A stretch of DNA of 31,279 bases, from assembly GCF_010093535.1 (NCBI RefSeq), contig NW_022985189.1:854771-886049 (forward strand). Direction: 5' to 3'. The notes under the pieces were generated by a model. It did not search any database. It had not been told where the DNA came from and was given only the letters and a program-made list of their open reading frames with translations. Of this stretch, positions 1 through 11,962 are shown in pieces; position 1 is the stretch's first letter, and each line of letters begins with the position of its first letter. The translations under genes and the position numbers were made by a program. This DNA is from Lindgomyces ingoldianus. Lineage: Eukaryota; Ascomycota; Dothideomycetes; Pleosporales; Lindgomycetaceae.

Positions 1-97
1 TTTGCAGCAACATACTGTTCGAGCTTATTGCTCGTACTATGTAGCAGCTTTCGTCAAACGTTCCTCCTGTCTTGACAGTAGGTGCGCATATCTGACA
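1..97 (-). repeat. Partial copia LTR at the window edge, minus strand
   Basis: This is the reverse complement of the first part of the copia LTR found complete at 1922-2241. Read on the minus strand the LTR starts with TGTCAGATATG at 97 and runs off the window at 1. The base after the LTR start (98) lies inside the coding region of another copy of the same element, and no polypurine tract precedes it. The simplest reading is the 5' LTR of a further copy inserted into the outer copia, with most of it outside the window. A deletion joining internal sequence exactly to a 3' LTR is the alternative. Confidence 0.75.
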
Positions 98-1921
98 CTA
101 GGATCTGCTGTCTAGCTGCCTTAATTAGCTTTGTCTAGACCTCTGTTTAGAATTTTATTATCTAATAACTGTCTAGGTGCGTTCTTTCTGCTGCCTTAAA
201 CATCTTATGTAAAGAGTGCTCCTCTAGTTACTTTTAGGTTAATAGCAGAGGTAGCAGCTAGCTTTTATAAGGTGTCTTTCTTTTAAATAGCATTCTTATT
301 AATGCTGCTTTATCTAGCGTTTTACTGCTATGCTTTCCTACACTTCTAAATCTTATGCTAGCTGTAAAAGCTGCAGCTTATAGTATAGTCTTTAACAACT
401 CTATTTAGCTTAGCTTTAGTGCTGCTCTAGCTATTAACTGCATAAGCAATGCTGCAGGTAGCAGAGTATTTAGAGGAAATAGATAGTTATCTCTAATCTT
501 CCTTCCTTAATAGTAGCCTAGTAGGTCTACTTTGTTAAAATTTAATATATTATCTGTAGTGTTGTCTTTATAAAATAACTCTGTCTTTAGCTAATAACTA
601 GGTGTTAGAAGCTTAATTATTCTAATATATGTAGTAATTTTCTTTACTATGTTATATATAAAGTTATCTATTAGGTCTTTAGGCTTACTACTAAAAATTA
701 AGTGTTTGTTAAAGATAATGTTATGTGTACAGATTACTTTTACTAGCAGTAGTATCTATACATAGTAGATGTTTAATAATTAGTACTTAACTAGATATCT
801 AATCTACGCCTTTAAGTTTAGCCTTTATAGCTTAGATTTATTCTAATGTGTGTTATTAGTTATTATAAATGCTTTACAGCTATAGGCTTTTAGATGTGTA
901 AAGCTTAGCTTTTAGATTAACATAATAACTCTATTATTTAGAGCTACTTATGTAAAGAAGATCTTGTATAGTGTCTTCTAGTTGTTAGCATAGTTTAGTG
1001 TCTAATTATATAGGTATACGCCTGCTCTAGTGATGTATAGCTATATGTCCTATAGTAGGTTAGCATCTAGTTGCATAGCCTGTGACTTCTTCTTATTTAC
1101 ACCCCCTAAGCGTTTAGCTCCTCTGTTCTAGGCTTGTGTATCTAGTGCTAAAGGCTTAACAGTTATTCTATGTAATGCTAGCTAGTGTTCTACCTCTAGT
1201 TTTACTATTATAATCTTGTTGTTAGCTTTAATAACTTTTATAGTAATGTTATAAGAGTTCTTTAGAAAGAGGATAAAAATTATAAGAGCTTTAATAATTA
1301 ATTTAGTAGGCTTATTATCCTTAAAGTAAAGGTCCTACTACAGGCTAGAATACTTATTAGTAATTAGCATTTAACTTTGCTTTTTTATAATGCTTTATGC
1401 TTTATATGCATAGAAATTAATTAATAGTCTTTTGCTAGGTCTGCTGTTGCTAATTTATAGTGTGTAGCTAATTTATTATTATATTTTAGCTCTACTACAT
1501 AAGTTACATTAGACTATTATAATTTCTTTAATTTGCACCCCCTTAGCTTACTGTATAAAGTGTTAAAGTGTAGCTAGTTTAGGGTGTCCTAGACACTTAT
1601 GCTATAGCTCTACTAATGCCTTTTATAGACTACATTTAGTTCTTGTGTTAATTATGTGTGTATAATATAAGCTCTCTTATAGTAGATAGTACTCTAACAC
1701 CTATTAGCTATAGATCTTTATAAGATCTCTAATTATTATCCTATTTAGAGCCTTTAAAGTAGTTAGCTCTGCTTGTGTGTCCTACTAGATTCCTTTCTGT
1801 TATAGTAGGCAGAACAAGACTAGGTTGCACAGCAGGTCTAGGCACAGTGCAGCGTTATAAAGTACAAGACTGTATGCTTAACTATGTGTTCTATGCTTAC
1901 TTTTTAAGCTTAGTGTAATTA
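98..1921 (-). pseudogene. Outer copia element, 3' part of gag-pol (minus strand, RIP-destroyed)
   Basis: The reverse complement matches the inner copia from about 3695 to 5519, which covers the integrase and the start of the reverse transcriptase region. It continues the fragment at 7372-8823, from which it is separated by the inner element. The element therefore read from 9165 leftwards. The reading frame is full of TAA and TAG stops produced by C-to-T and G-to-A changes, so no protein can be made. The reverse transcriptase/RNase H end lies beyond position 98, outside the window or deleted. Confidence 0.85.
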
Positions 1922-2241
1922 TGTCAGATATGCGCACCTACTGTCAAGACAGGAGGAACGTTTGACGAAAGCTGCTACATAGTACGAGCAATAAGCTCGA
2001 ACAGTATGTTGCTGCAAATTGCTGCATTTTGCAGCAAATTGCAGCATGTTGCAAGCTGGTCGCGCATAGGGCTAGTGCGCGAGGGACTCGGATTGGCAGA
2101 ACAAAAAGCCGAGCAACACAAGTAGAGCAGAAAAAGGATTAATAAATAAACACAATAATACAATTAATTAATTATCCTATACATTATATCTAAACCTATT
2201 ATTTATCTTAGGAAGCCTAGAAACAGTGCTTTAATCTAACA
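1922..2241 (+). repeat. 5' LTR of the inner copia
   Basis: Starts TGTCAG and ends CTAACA (TG...CA). It carries a 10-bp tandem repeat of TTGCAGCA plus two bases near 2005-2055, then a GC-rich block, then an AT-rich tail. Compared with the 3' LTR, this copy has T where the partner has C at eight or more sites in 2150-2235. Nearly all are TCA to TTA or CCA to CTA, so the 5' LTR is the more heavily RIPed of the pair. Confidence 0.9.
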
Positions 2242-2273
2242 ATTAAGAGTCTTAGTGCCTCTATTAATACAAA

Positions 2274-5200
2274 ATGGCCACCCAGCCTCCTCGAGACGCG
2301 ACAGTCGTCCTTCGAGACCACACCGACTACAGAGCCTGGATGATGCAGCTGCAATTGAGATGTGTAGCGCACAGCATCTGGCCGCAAGTAGATCCTAAGT
2401 TAACCATCTAAATAATCTCTAAACTAAGAGCTCTAAAGATGCCGCTAATAGCTGAGTTTTTACCAGCCTCTAACGTTAAAACGCCTACGCACCTAAACAA
2501 GCTATTAACAAGCAGTGTTAGAGCCTTTAAAGAAGCTATTAAATACTATAAGATTAAGGCTAACAAGTATAAGAGTAACAGACATAATTATAAAAGAGAG
2601 CAATTAAGCTTCTAACAGATTATTGTCTTTATCTAGTTAACAGTTAGCCTGCATCTGCAGTGTACATGCTGTTCCCTAGATTAACTACTTAGATAGTGGA
2701 TTATAAACCTTAAAGCTATAGTAGGTGTTAACAACTAATTTAAACAAGAACATGTGCGCAACTAATATAATGCATCTCTAAAGCTGCTAAAAAACGTAAG
2801 CATATAGGACCTGTAGCTAGCAGAGTATGATTACGCTGCTATAGAAGCAGAGACACAAAATGTTCTAGAAACAACGCAGTTTAATGCTGTAGTAAAGGAC
2901 TTTCTAACTACTATAAATAAAGTTGCCCCTTATTAGTCTATAACCTTTTAGAAAAGTAGACAGTTTGCACTAAACATAAATTAAAAAGAAATAATAAAGT
3001 GCTTTTAAAAACATATAATGTTAAATTATTTAATATGTATAAGAAAGCATAAAGCTGCCTTTATAATAGATAACTTGTTATACTTTGCTAAAAGTAAGAA
3101 AACTACCTAGGGCATAAATAAAGACGCCTATAGTGCAGAAGTTGCAACATTAAGAAAATAGAGTAGACCTTAACATTAACATTATTAAGAAGATAATAAA
3201 AAGTTATTTTTAAGCTAGAAACCTACTAAAATAAAAGGCACTAAATATCCTGCATACAGACACATTTATGCACTAAAGGACTGCTTCTATGTCTATCTAG
3301 ACAGAGCACTAGACTAGTAGATGCTAAATAAGAGAGTTAAAAAGCTTATAGCATTAAAGCGTAAGCATAACTTAGAATTTTAAGGCCTACTAAGAGGGCA
3401 GCGTAGACATAATTTAAGAATACTAATTCTAAAGAGTTTATATACACTTGTGCTAGAGATACAAGAAGACTAACTTAAAAGCTAGGAAGTATTAAGAGTT
3501 AAGGCAGCTGCATTGCTAGCTATAGTTAATTTAAACTAAAACAAATATCTGCTAAGAGAATTATTTATCCTTAACTTAGGCTTAACATGCTATATTATAA
3601 ATAATTTTAATTAGATCTATAACTATTATTTACTAACACTAAGAGACTTTATTTAGTCTAAAAACTCTTACATATAGATTTTAGGCTACAAATTAATTAC
3701 ACTAAGCCTAAAAAGTAAGCATAGAACACATAGTTAAGCATATAGTCTTATACTTTATAACGCTGCACTGTGCCTAGACCTGCTGTGCAACCTAGTCTTG
3801 TTCTGCCTACTGCAACAGAAAGGAATCTAGTAGGACACACAAGCAGAGCTAACTGCTTTAAAGGCCTTAGACAGGATAATAATTAAAGATTTTATAAAGA
3901 TCTATAGCTAATAGGTGTTAGAGTACTATCTACTATAAAAGGGCTTATATTATACACACATAATTAACACAAGAACTAAACATAGTCTATAAAAGGTATT
4001 AGTAAAGCTATAGCATAAGCGTCTAGAACACCTTAGACTAGCTACACTTTAACACTTTATATAGCAAGCTAAGGGGGTGTAAATTAAAGAAATTATAACA
4101 GTCTAATGTAACTTATGTAGCAGAGCTAAGATATAATAATAAATTAGCTATGCACTACAAATTAGCAACAGTAGACCTAGTAAAAGACTATTAATTAATT
4201 TCTATGCATATAAAGCACAGAGCATTATAAAAAAGCAGAGTTAAATGCTAATTACTAACAAGTATTCTAGCCTTTAGTAGGACCTTTACTTTAAGGATAA
4301 TAAGCCTGCTAAATTAATTATTAAAGCTTTTATAATTTTTATTCTCTTTCTAAAGAACTATTATAACATTACTATAAAAGTTATTAAAGCTAATAACAAG
4401 ATTATAATAGTAAAACTAGAGGTAGAACACTAGCTAGCATTGCATAGAATAACTGTTAAGCCTTTAGCACTAGATACATAAGCCTAGAACAGAGGAGCTA
4501 AACGCTTAAAGAGTGTAAATAAGGAGAAGTTACAGGCTATGCAACTAGATGCTAACCTACTATAGGACATATAGCCATACATTACTAGAGCCAGTGTATA
4601 CCTATACAATTAGACGCTAAACTATGCTAATAACTAAAAGACACTATACAAGATCTTCTTTACATAAGCAGCTTTAAATAATAAAGTTGTTATGTTAATT
4701 TAAAAGCTAAGCTTTACACATCTAAGAGCTTATAGCTACAAAGCATTTATAATAACTAATAACACACATTAGAACAAATCTAGGCTATAGAGGCTAGACC
4801 TAAAGGTGTAGATTAGATATCTAGTTAGGTACTAATTATTAAACATCTACTGCGTATAGATACTACTGCTAGCAAAAGTAATTTATACACATAATGTTAT
4901 TTTTAACAAACACTTAATCTTTAGTAGTAAGCTTAAAGACCTAATAGATAACCTTATACATAACACAGTAAAAGAAATTACTATATACATTAAAATAATT
5001 AAGCTTCTAACACCTAGTTATTAGCTAAAAATAAAGTTATTCTATAAAAACAACACTGCAAATAATACATTAAATTTTAATAAAGTAGACCTACTAGGCT
5101 ACTATTAAGAAAAAAAGATTAGAGATAACTATCTATCTCCTTAAAACACTCTGCTACCTGCAGCATTACTTATGCAGTTAATAGCTAGAGCAGCACTAAA

Positions 5201-6977
5201 GCTAAGCTAAATAGAGTTATTAAAAACTGTACTATAGGCTGCAGCCTTTATAGCTAGCATAAGATCTAGAAGTGTAAGAAAGCATAGCAGTAAAACGCTA
5301 AATAAAGTAGCATTAATAAAAATGCTATTTAAAAGAAAGACACCTTATAGAAGCTAGCTGCTACCTCTACTATTAACCTAAAAGCAACTAGAGGAGCACC
5401 CTCTATATAAAATGTTTAAGGCAGTAGAAAGAACACACCTAGACAGTTATTAGACAATAAAATTCTAGACAGAGGTCTAGACAAAGCTAATTAAGGCAGC
5501 TAGATAGTAGATTCTAGATTATATGTAGGTGTACACCTATAAGCTTAACAAGCACTATAAATTGCAAAGATGTAAGGCGCAACTAGTAGTCTACAGCAAT
5601 TAATAGAGAAACATTACTACACAAGATACCTATGCTGCTACCTTAGCAGAACGCTTATTTTAAATGCTAATAGCAATATCTGCACGCTTTAACCTAGAGC
5701 TTAAATAATACAACATAACTAACACGTTTATACATGCAGCAATTAACTGCAATATCTACATGCAGATGCTAAGAGGCTATTAGAAACTAGGTACAATACT
5801 AAAGCTTTAAAAAGCACTATATAGCCTATAAATTTCTTCTCTACTCTAGCAACACTATTTTATAATAACTTTTAAAGGCCTTAGGTTCTTAGCTGTTCTA
5901 CATAAACCCTACTACATAACTAAAGCTAGAATATTTGTTTTTTTCTACATAGATAACTTTATTATTGTGTACAAAAAAGGCTCTAAAGCAGATGCACAGC
6001 GTGTAGTAGACTAGTTACAAGAGAAGTATACCCTAATAGAAGGCAAGGACCTATAATAGTTCCTAGAAGTTAAGATTATTAGAGATTAACAGCAATAAAT
6101 AATTTAGCTGTTACAGGCATTATATATTAACAAGATAGCTAGGCTAGCTAATAAAAAAGACCTGCAGCACACTACACCTATAAGTAGGATTAAACTTATG
6201 CTGCAATCTAGTTTTGCAACTCTATTAGAAGTAAATTAATATTAGCAGAAGATTAGATCTCTGCTCTTTGCAGCAGTTACTATAAGACTAGACATTGCCT
6301 TTGCCACATCACGCCTCGCACAGTTTCTCACAAATCCCGCATCTAACCATTAGGATGCAGCTAATCAAGTCATCCTGTACCTACATGCGACACAGACGTA
6401 CGCACTCTAATTAGAAGAAGAAGACTACCTTATAGTAGCAAGCAATGCGTTATTTATAAATAATACACTAAATAGAAAGAGCTTTTAGGGCTATGTTATT
6501 TAACTATTTAGCAGATAGATTGCATAGCAAGTAAATAAACAAGATACAGTTACAACATTAACAACAGAAGCAGAATTACTTGCACTATTCTAAGTTGCTA
6601 AGGAAGCTATGTTTACAAGAATGCTCTTTAACAAACTGTAGGTTAAGCTGCCTAATTTAACTATTATAATCTAGTACAACAACAAGCAGACAATCTAACT
6701 AGTAAATAAAGAGATATTTTAACTTTAAACTAAGCTCTAACATGTTAACATTTATAACTACTAGCTCTAACAGGAAGTCTCTTAACAAATAATTAAGGTT
6801 GTCTATGTCCCCTCTAGCAAGATGCTTGCGGACAGACTTACTAAAGCGCTTCTAGCCAGCAAATGGCTAAGCTTTCTTCAGCAAATTCGGCTAGTTGATG
6901 TTAGGGAGAGGATAGTTAGTCAGGAAGCAGATATGGAAGAGATTGAAGCAAGAATGGAAGCCCTGGAAGCATACTAA
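2274..6977 (+). pseudogene. copia gag-pol polyprotein, inactivated by RIP
   Basis: A single frame can be followed from the ATG at 2274 (MATQPPRDATVV) to the stop at 6975-6977, broken by dozens of TAA and TAG codons and apparently by small frame changes. Visible domains: gag start 2274-2395 (unmutated); pre-integrase HKRLEHL at about 4013 and CxxC at about 4107; integrase tail near 4438-4500; reverse transcriptase with a degraded active site YIDN (normally YVDD) near 5945; RNase H and a C-terminal TKAL..SKWL motif near 6850. Stops arise at former CAA, CAG and TGG codons, as expected of RIP. It encoded capsid, protease, integrase and reverse transcriptase for cytoplasmic particles. It cannot make the full protein now. 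Confidence 0.88.
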
Positions 6978-7012
6978 GGTTGCGCAATTAGGGACCAGCT
7001 TAAAGCATGTCC

Positions 7013-7026
7013 AAGCTAAGGGGGTG
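7013..7026 (+). other. Polypurine tract of the inner copia
   Basis: The sequence AAGCTAAGGGGGTG lies directly before the 3' LTR start TGTCAG. This is the expected place for the purine-rich primer of plus-strand DNA synthesis in LTR retrotransposons. It belongs to a block (about 6790-7026) that escaped AT conversion. Confidence 0.6.
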
Positions 7027-7366
7027 TGTCAGATATGCGCACCTACTGTCAAGACAGGAGGAACGTTTGACGAAAGCTGCTACATAGTACGAGCAATAAG
7101 CTCAAACAGTATGTTGCCGCAAATTGCAGCATTTTGCAGCATGTTGCAGCAAATTGCAGCAAATTGCAGCATGTTGCAAGCTGGTCGCGCATAGGGCTAG
7201 TGCGCGAGGGACTCGGATCGGCAGAACAAAAAGCCGAGCAACACGAGTAGAGCAGAAAAAGGATTAATAAATAAACACAACAATACAATTAATCAATCAT
7301 CCCATACATTATATCCAAACCCATCATTCATCTTAGGAAGCCTAGAAACAGTGCTTCAATCTAACA
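7027..7366 (+). repeat. 3' LTR of the inner copia
   Basis: TGTCAG to CTAACA, 340 bp. It is 20 bp longer than the 5' LTR, mostly because its TTGCAGCA tandem array (about 7108-7180) has about two more units. Its AT tail is less mutated than that of the 5' LTR, so it is the better guide to the original sequence. Confidence 0.9.
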
Positions 7367-7371
7367 AATTA

Positions 7372-8791
7372 ATCTGTAGCTTTAAATCTATATATAAGAG
7401 TTTCTAGACTAGATAAAGTCTTCTAGTGTTAGTAAATAATAGTTATAGATCTAATTAAGATTGTTTATAATGTAGCATGTTAAGCCTAAGTTAAGGATAA
7501 ATAATTCTCTTAGCAGATATCTGTTCTAGTTTAAATTAACTATAGCTAGTAATGCAGCTACCTTAACTCTTAATACTTTCTAGCTTTTAAGTTAGTCTTC
7601 TTGTATTTCTAGTATAGGTGTATGTAAACTTTTTAAGATTAGTATCTTTAAATTATGTCTACGCTGCCCTCTTAGTAGGCCTTAAAATTCTAAGTTGTGC
7701 TTACGCTTTAATGCTACAAGCTCTTTAACTCTTTTATTTAGCATCTACTAGTCTAGTGCTCTGTCTAGATAGACATAGAAGTAGTCCTTTAGTACATAGA
7801 TATGTCTGCATGTAGGACATTTAGTGCCTCTTGTTTTAGTAGGTTTCTAGCTTAAAAATAACTTCCTATTATTTTTTTAATAATGTTAATGTTAAGGTCT
7901 ACCTTGTTTTCTTAACATTGCAACTTCTGCACTATAGGCGTCTCTGTTTGTGCCCTAGGTAGTCTTTCTACTTTTAGTAAGGTATAATAAGTTATCTGTT
8001 GTAAAGGCAGCTTTATGCTTTTTTATATGTATTAGATAATTTAACATTATATGTTTTTAAAAGCGCTTTATTATTTCTTTTTAATTTATATTTAGTGTAA
8101 ACTATCTGCTTTTCTAAAAGGTTATAGACTAATAAGGGGCAACTTTATTTATAGTAGTTAGAAAGTCCTTTGCTACAGCATTAAACTGCATTATTTCTAG
8201 AACATTTTGTGTCTCTGCTTCTGTGGCAGCGTAATTATACTCTGCTAGCTACAGGTCCTATATGCTTGCGTTTCTTAGTAGCTTTAAGGATGCATTATAT
8301 TAGTTGCGCGCACGTTCTTATTTAAATTAGTTATTAACACTTACTGTAGCTTTAAGGTTTGTAATCTACTGTCTAAGTAGTTAATCTAGGGAACAGCATG
8401 TACACTGCAGATGCAGGCTAACTGTTAACTAGATAAAGACAATAATCTATTAGAAGCTTAATTACTCTCTTTTATAATTATGTCTGTTACTCTTGTACTT
8501 GTTAGCCTTAATCTTATAGTATTTAATAGCTTCTTTAAAGGCTCTAACACTGCTTATTAATAGCTTGTTTATATGCGTAGGCGTTTTAACGTTAGAGGCT
8601 AGTGAAAACTTAGCTATTAGCGGCATCTCTAGAGCTCTTAGTTTAGAGATCATTTAGATGGTCAACTTAGGATCCACTTGCGGCCAGATGCTGTGCGCTA
8701 CACATCTCAATTGCAGCTGCATCATCCAGGCTCTGTAGTCGGTGTGGTCTCGAAGGACGACTGTCGCGTCTTAAGGAGGCTGGGTGGCCAT
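7372..8791 (-). pseudogene. Outer copia element, gag and 5' part of pol (minus strand)
   Basis: Begins on the minus strand with an ATG at 8791 in the same MATQPP context as the inner copy. It runs left to 7372, where the inner copia interrupts it, and continues at 1921. The first 120 bases of coding sequence (about 8670-8791) are GC-normal and unmutated; the rest is AT-converted with many stops. The boundary between the two states falls at about the same codon as in the inner copy. Confidence 0.87.
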
Positions 8792-8823
8792 TTTGTATCA
8801 ATGGAGGCACTGAGACTCTTAAT

Positions 8824-9165
8824 TATTAGATTAAAGCACTGTTTCTAGGCTTCCTAAGATAAATAATAGGTTTAGATATAATGTATAGGATAATTAATTA
8901 ATTATGTTAATTATGTTTATTTATTAATCCTTTTTTCTGCTCTACTTGTGTTACTTAGCTTTTTGTTTTGCCAATCTAAGTCCCTTGCGCACTTGCCCTA
9001 TGCGCGACTAGCTTGCAAAATGCTGCAATTTTCTGCAATTTGCTGCAAACTGCTGCAACATGCTGCAATTTGCAGCAACATACTGTTCGAGCTTATTGCT
9101 TGTACTATGTAGCAGCTTTCGTCAAGCGTTCCTCCTGTCTTGACAGTAGGTGCGCAAATCTGACA
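8824..9165 (-). repeat. 5' LTR of the outer copia (minus strand)
   Basis: The reverse complement starts TGTCAG at 9165 and ends near 8824 (CTAATA, a mutated CTAACA). It carries the same LTR tandem repeat, about six units, at 9017-9082. The five bases outside it, ACTAG (9166-9170), are the expected target duplication; the partner is not in the window. The flank is the transposase gene of a Fot1-like element. Confidence 0.88.
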
Positions 9166-10332
9166 ACTAGAAATAAAGTAAGTTATAGCTCTTATAGCTG
9201 TTAATAACTAGTAGACAGTAGCTGCTAACAGTACACTTCTTTATATGCGCGTTAAAGTGCTTTAACTAGTCTAGACTAAGCTAATTAGTAGTCTAGCTGT
9301 GCTTAAAGATTATAATAACTTAATTTTAAAGTAGATTTTTCTTTTTATACTAGTTTAAAAAGTAGTTACTACCTTAGAAAATAATAAAGAGTAAAATAGC
9401 CTACTCTATAGTATTAATGCCCTAGATAGCTGTTGTCTACTTCTAGTTACCTAGCTAGACTACTTTTAGCTGTCCTTGTCTCTCTAAACCTATAATAACT
9501 GCTCTAGTAGATATCTAGCTTATTATAAACTCTGTTTTATTAAAGTTGTACATGTTATTATTCTAAATGCTATACTTAGCTTTAATATTTTCTATAAAGT
9601 TAAACTAGCTTTAAATTACTATAAAATTTTTATAAAAAGCTTTTTTATAGTTATACTTACACTTAAACTTTACTTTAAGCCTTAAGTAACACTTAATAAA
9701 TATATTAAGCTAGTTTATGCTAATATAGCTTATATTATACTTAGCATGTAAAGAATTAGCTATATTAGCTATAGCTGCTAGCTAGGGGGGAAATCCTTAC
9801 ATATTTAGCTTAAGTATGTGCTAAATAATTACCTACTCTTTATTATTATCTAGCTTCTATAAGTTAGCTATATAATTAGCTTAAAAAAGTTGTTTAGTGT
9901 AAGGCCGGATGTCCCAGAACGGGCCAGTATGGCCTCACCTGACCTGTTTGGAGGTCGTATGACCTGTGCTTCGTATATAAGCATGAATCCTGACAAGCGA
10001 AGCTTGGCAGCGATTCGTCTCTCTTACAATACACTCCTATCTTTCTCCGAAAGCTTGCTCTCAGTGCTATCCGTGCTATTTACCATCCCATCTTTACATT
10101 TAGTGTGTTAGTTGCTTATTATCTTTTAAAAAACCCTATAGATAGCTGCAGCGTGTTAGTTAAAAAGTGTTATGTTTTATTTAAAAGCTTAGAGCGTAAG
10201 CTGCATCTAACATTCTTTTAACACATTTAAGTAGTGTTATTAGGAATGCATTAGTGTAGAAAGAGTAGTGTAGTAAGGTCTTAGCAAAAGTAAGCAACTT
10301 AGGTGTGTAAGCAACTCGCCTATAAAGTACGT
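9166..10332 (-). pseudogene. Fot1/pogo-type transposase gene, right part of element (minus strand)
   Basis: The minus-strand translation, with stops at former Q and W codons, follows a fungal Fot1/pogo transposase. It shows a CENP-B type helix-turn-helix region (FRLAAIADMANSL-like), a NFNKT stretch where an NFDET motif is usual, and, leftwards, LKHFNAHIKK and LLVINSYKSYN, the degraded second catalytic aspartate region (usually VIDGHESH). The right terminal inverted repeat ends ACGT at 10332, followed by TA (10333-10334). At 9165 the outer copia cuts the gene, so the C-terminus is missing. It extends further into the transposase than the foldback copies and is the best local model of their autonomous parent. 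A solo LTR interrupts the terminal region. Confidence 0.8.
9898..10098 (+). repeat. Solo LTR (201 bp) in the Fot1-like element
   Basis: Starts TGTAAGG and ends TTTACA. The 5-bp TTTAG stands on both sides (9893-9897 and 10099-10103). It has a TATATAAG box near 9975 and is hardly touched by RIP, unlike the AT-rich host, so it inserted late or is too short and rare to be targeted. A related, more mutated copy lies at 27638-27837. Open frames inside it are not genes. Confidence 0.85.
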
Positions 10333-10334
10333 TA

Positions 10335-11600
10335 TAAGGACTAACTTTAAACTTTCACTAAATAAAAGTCTTTTAGCCTTAAAGTTACTAAAATAATTAA
10401 AAATAACATTAGGCTAGAAAAAATAAAGGCTGTAAGCTTTAAAGCTAGAGAGGATATTTTTAGCTATAAAAGCGTTCTCTTAAGTAGCCTAGAACATACA
10501 GAAGAAATCTTGCCTTATAATTGCTAAAATAGCCTAGGAATCCTCTATATATTACCCTACTTTATATAAGTAGGCCTGTAAGAGAGGCTAGAATAAAGTA
10601 ATATTAAGCAGCTATAATATATAAGTACGATGAAAAAAATAAACTGCTAAGAAGATTTTATTATTATTATAGTACTTAATAAAGCTTATGTTAATGTAGA
10701 ACCTACAGCTATTAAAAATAAGCAGTTAGTACTGCTATTAAGCCTTTACTTTAGTCTTTTAATTAAAAATAGTTTTTAACTATTATAGCCTAAAGTTATT
10801 ATTTATCTATCTACTAAAAGATAAAGCAAAGAAGGCCTTATATATTATAAAATTAAAATCCTGCAGCTATAAGTCTTAAATGTTGCCTGTAATAGCATAG
10901 TAGATAAAGTCTAGAGATAGAGACAATCTATTAGCGTAGATAATAGCAATTGTTGTAATTTACTTGTAATTACTATCTTAAATAATCTGCTTAGTTCCTT
11001 CTTTTTTAATACCTTTATTAAGAGAAGACCTGCTTTATTTTTAATAGCACTTTACTAAGAAAGCCTTTTTTATTAATATTATACTAATTAATTTTTCACT
11101 TTAAGAGCTTAAAATAAAGCGTGTACTTAAAAGTAGAATTACCTTACTTTTTATCTTTATCTATACTAGTTGTTTACTTTAATACTAGGTTAAGTTAGTA
11201 GCGCTTAAGAAACCTATTAGGCTAAGAGCTGTCTGTCTGCTTGCTGCTTATTTTAGTAGCAAAGTTGCGTAGCATGCTTCTTATAAGTAGTAACTCTTAC
11301 TTATAGAGCTTATTAACATATTGTACAAGCTCTAGCACCTAATAGTTGTTAAGAAGTTACTAGTTCTTATATTAGGCTGCACAGGAGCCCTATACCCTGC
11401 GCTACCTTTTTAACAGTGTAGATTATTTAACACTACGCTTTTTTGCAGTCTATGCAATATTAACTTTTTCTCTAGGCGTTAAGGATTTTAAAGCTGATAG
11501 CGCCTCTTTAATTAGGTCTAAATTAGTAGAGCAAACTTAATTTTATTTGTAGGAGTTTTACAAAAAGTGTGCATCAGGTGAGCCTGTGCACCAAGCGAGA
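10335..11600 (-). pseudogene. Second pogo-like (Tan1/CENP-B type) transposase, minus strand, RIP-destroyed
   Basis: From about 11520 leftwards the minus strand translates into a recognisable fungal pogo-family transposase. It has an N-terminal helix-turn-helix (DLIKEALSALKSL), a CENP-B type domain (RSMLRNFATKI), a TSIDKDK motif (usually TGIDRNR), and then a long DDE region containing EGTKQII, WITTIAAIYA-like, LQDFNF, INISFI and ILQLLNITLF. Many Q and W codons have become TAA or TAG. It is a different family from the Fot1-like elements. Its C-terminus is cut at 10334, where the Fot1-like element inserted at a TA. The end near 11575-11600 (GTGCATCAGG...CTGTGCACC, partly palindromic) is probably its terminal repeat. 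Confidence 0.8.
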
Positions 11601-11962
11601 AAAACGGGTAACGGCATCACAGCCTATAGCAGTAAAAGGTACGAAAACTCGGAAATCGGGAATGCTGCCCAATGTGTAAGGCGAGATGAAAAAGGCTAAG
11701 GGACACGAGGTGTAGAAAGTGTGAGCCGCTTTCGCAGAGGCGTTAGGTAGTGTTCGAGAATTAAGGCGATGAAAAGGGGAAAGAGGCGAGAAGGAAGCTT
11801 AGCGACGTCGATGCTCAGCCCTCAGGACAAATAATGGATACATTCGCATCAGCTAACGAGCAATGAGACTAGTGGATAGTGGATATTGTGGCTTCTCTCA
11901 TCCACGCAGCTATATCATTCGTGCTCTGTCCTCAAGATGTTCATTTTCATCTCTTGGGGGAA
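11601..11962. other. GC-normal stretch without a recognised gene
   Basis: Base composition returns to normal with no RIP stops, but no reading frame of useful length or recognisable motif is present. It ends in the purine-rich TTGGGGGAA at 11954-11962, directly before a TG...CA repeat. It may therefore be the 3' non-coding end of an LTR retrotransposon. Confidence 0.4.

Larger units (their letters stand above)
1917..7371 (+). mobile_element. Full-length copia retrotransposon nested in a reverse copy of itself
   Basis: Two direct LTRs (1922-2241 and 7027-7366) bound a 4.8 kb interior. The 5-bp sequence AATTA stands immediately outside both ends (1917-1921 and 7367-7371), a clean target-site duplication. 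The flanks on either side read into one another as a minus-strand copy of the same family, so this copy jumped into an older relative. The domain order gag, integrase, reverse transcriptase, RNase H identifies Ty1/copia rather than gypsy. A purine tract precedes the 3' LTR at about 7013-7026. RIP has inactivated it, so movement would need proteins from another copy. Confidence 0.93.

Noticed and set aside
1922..7366. Copia element as a gypsy-type element
   Set aside because: Integrase motifs come before the reverse transcriptase, which is the copia order.
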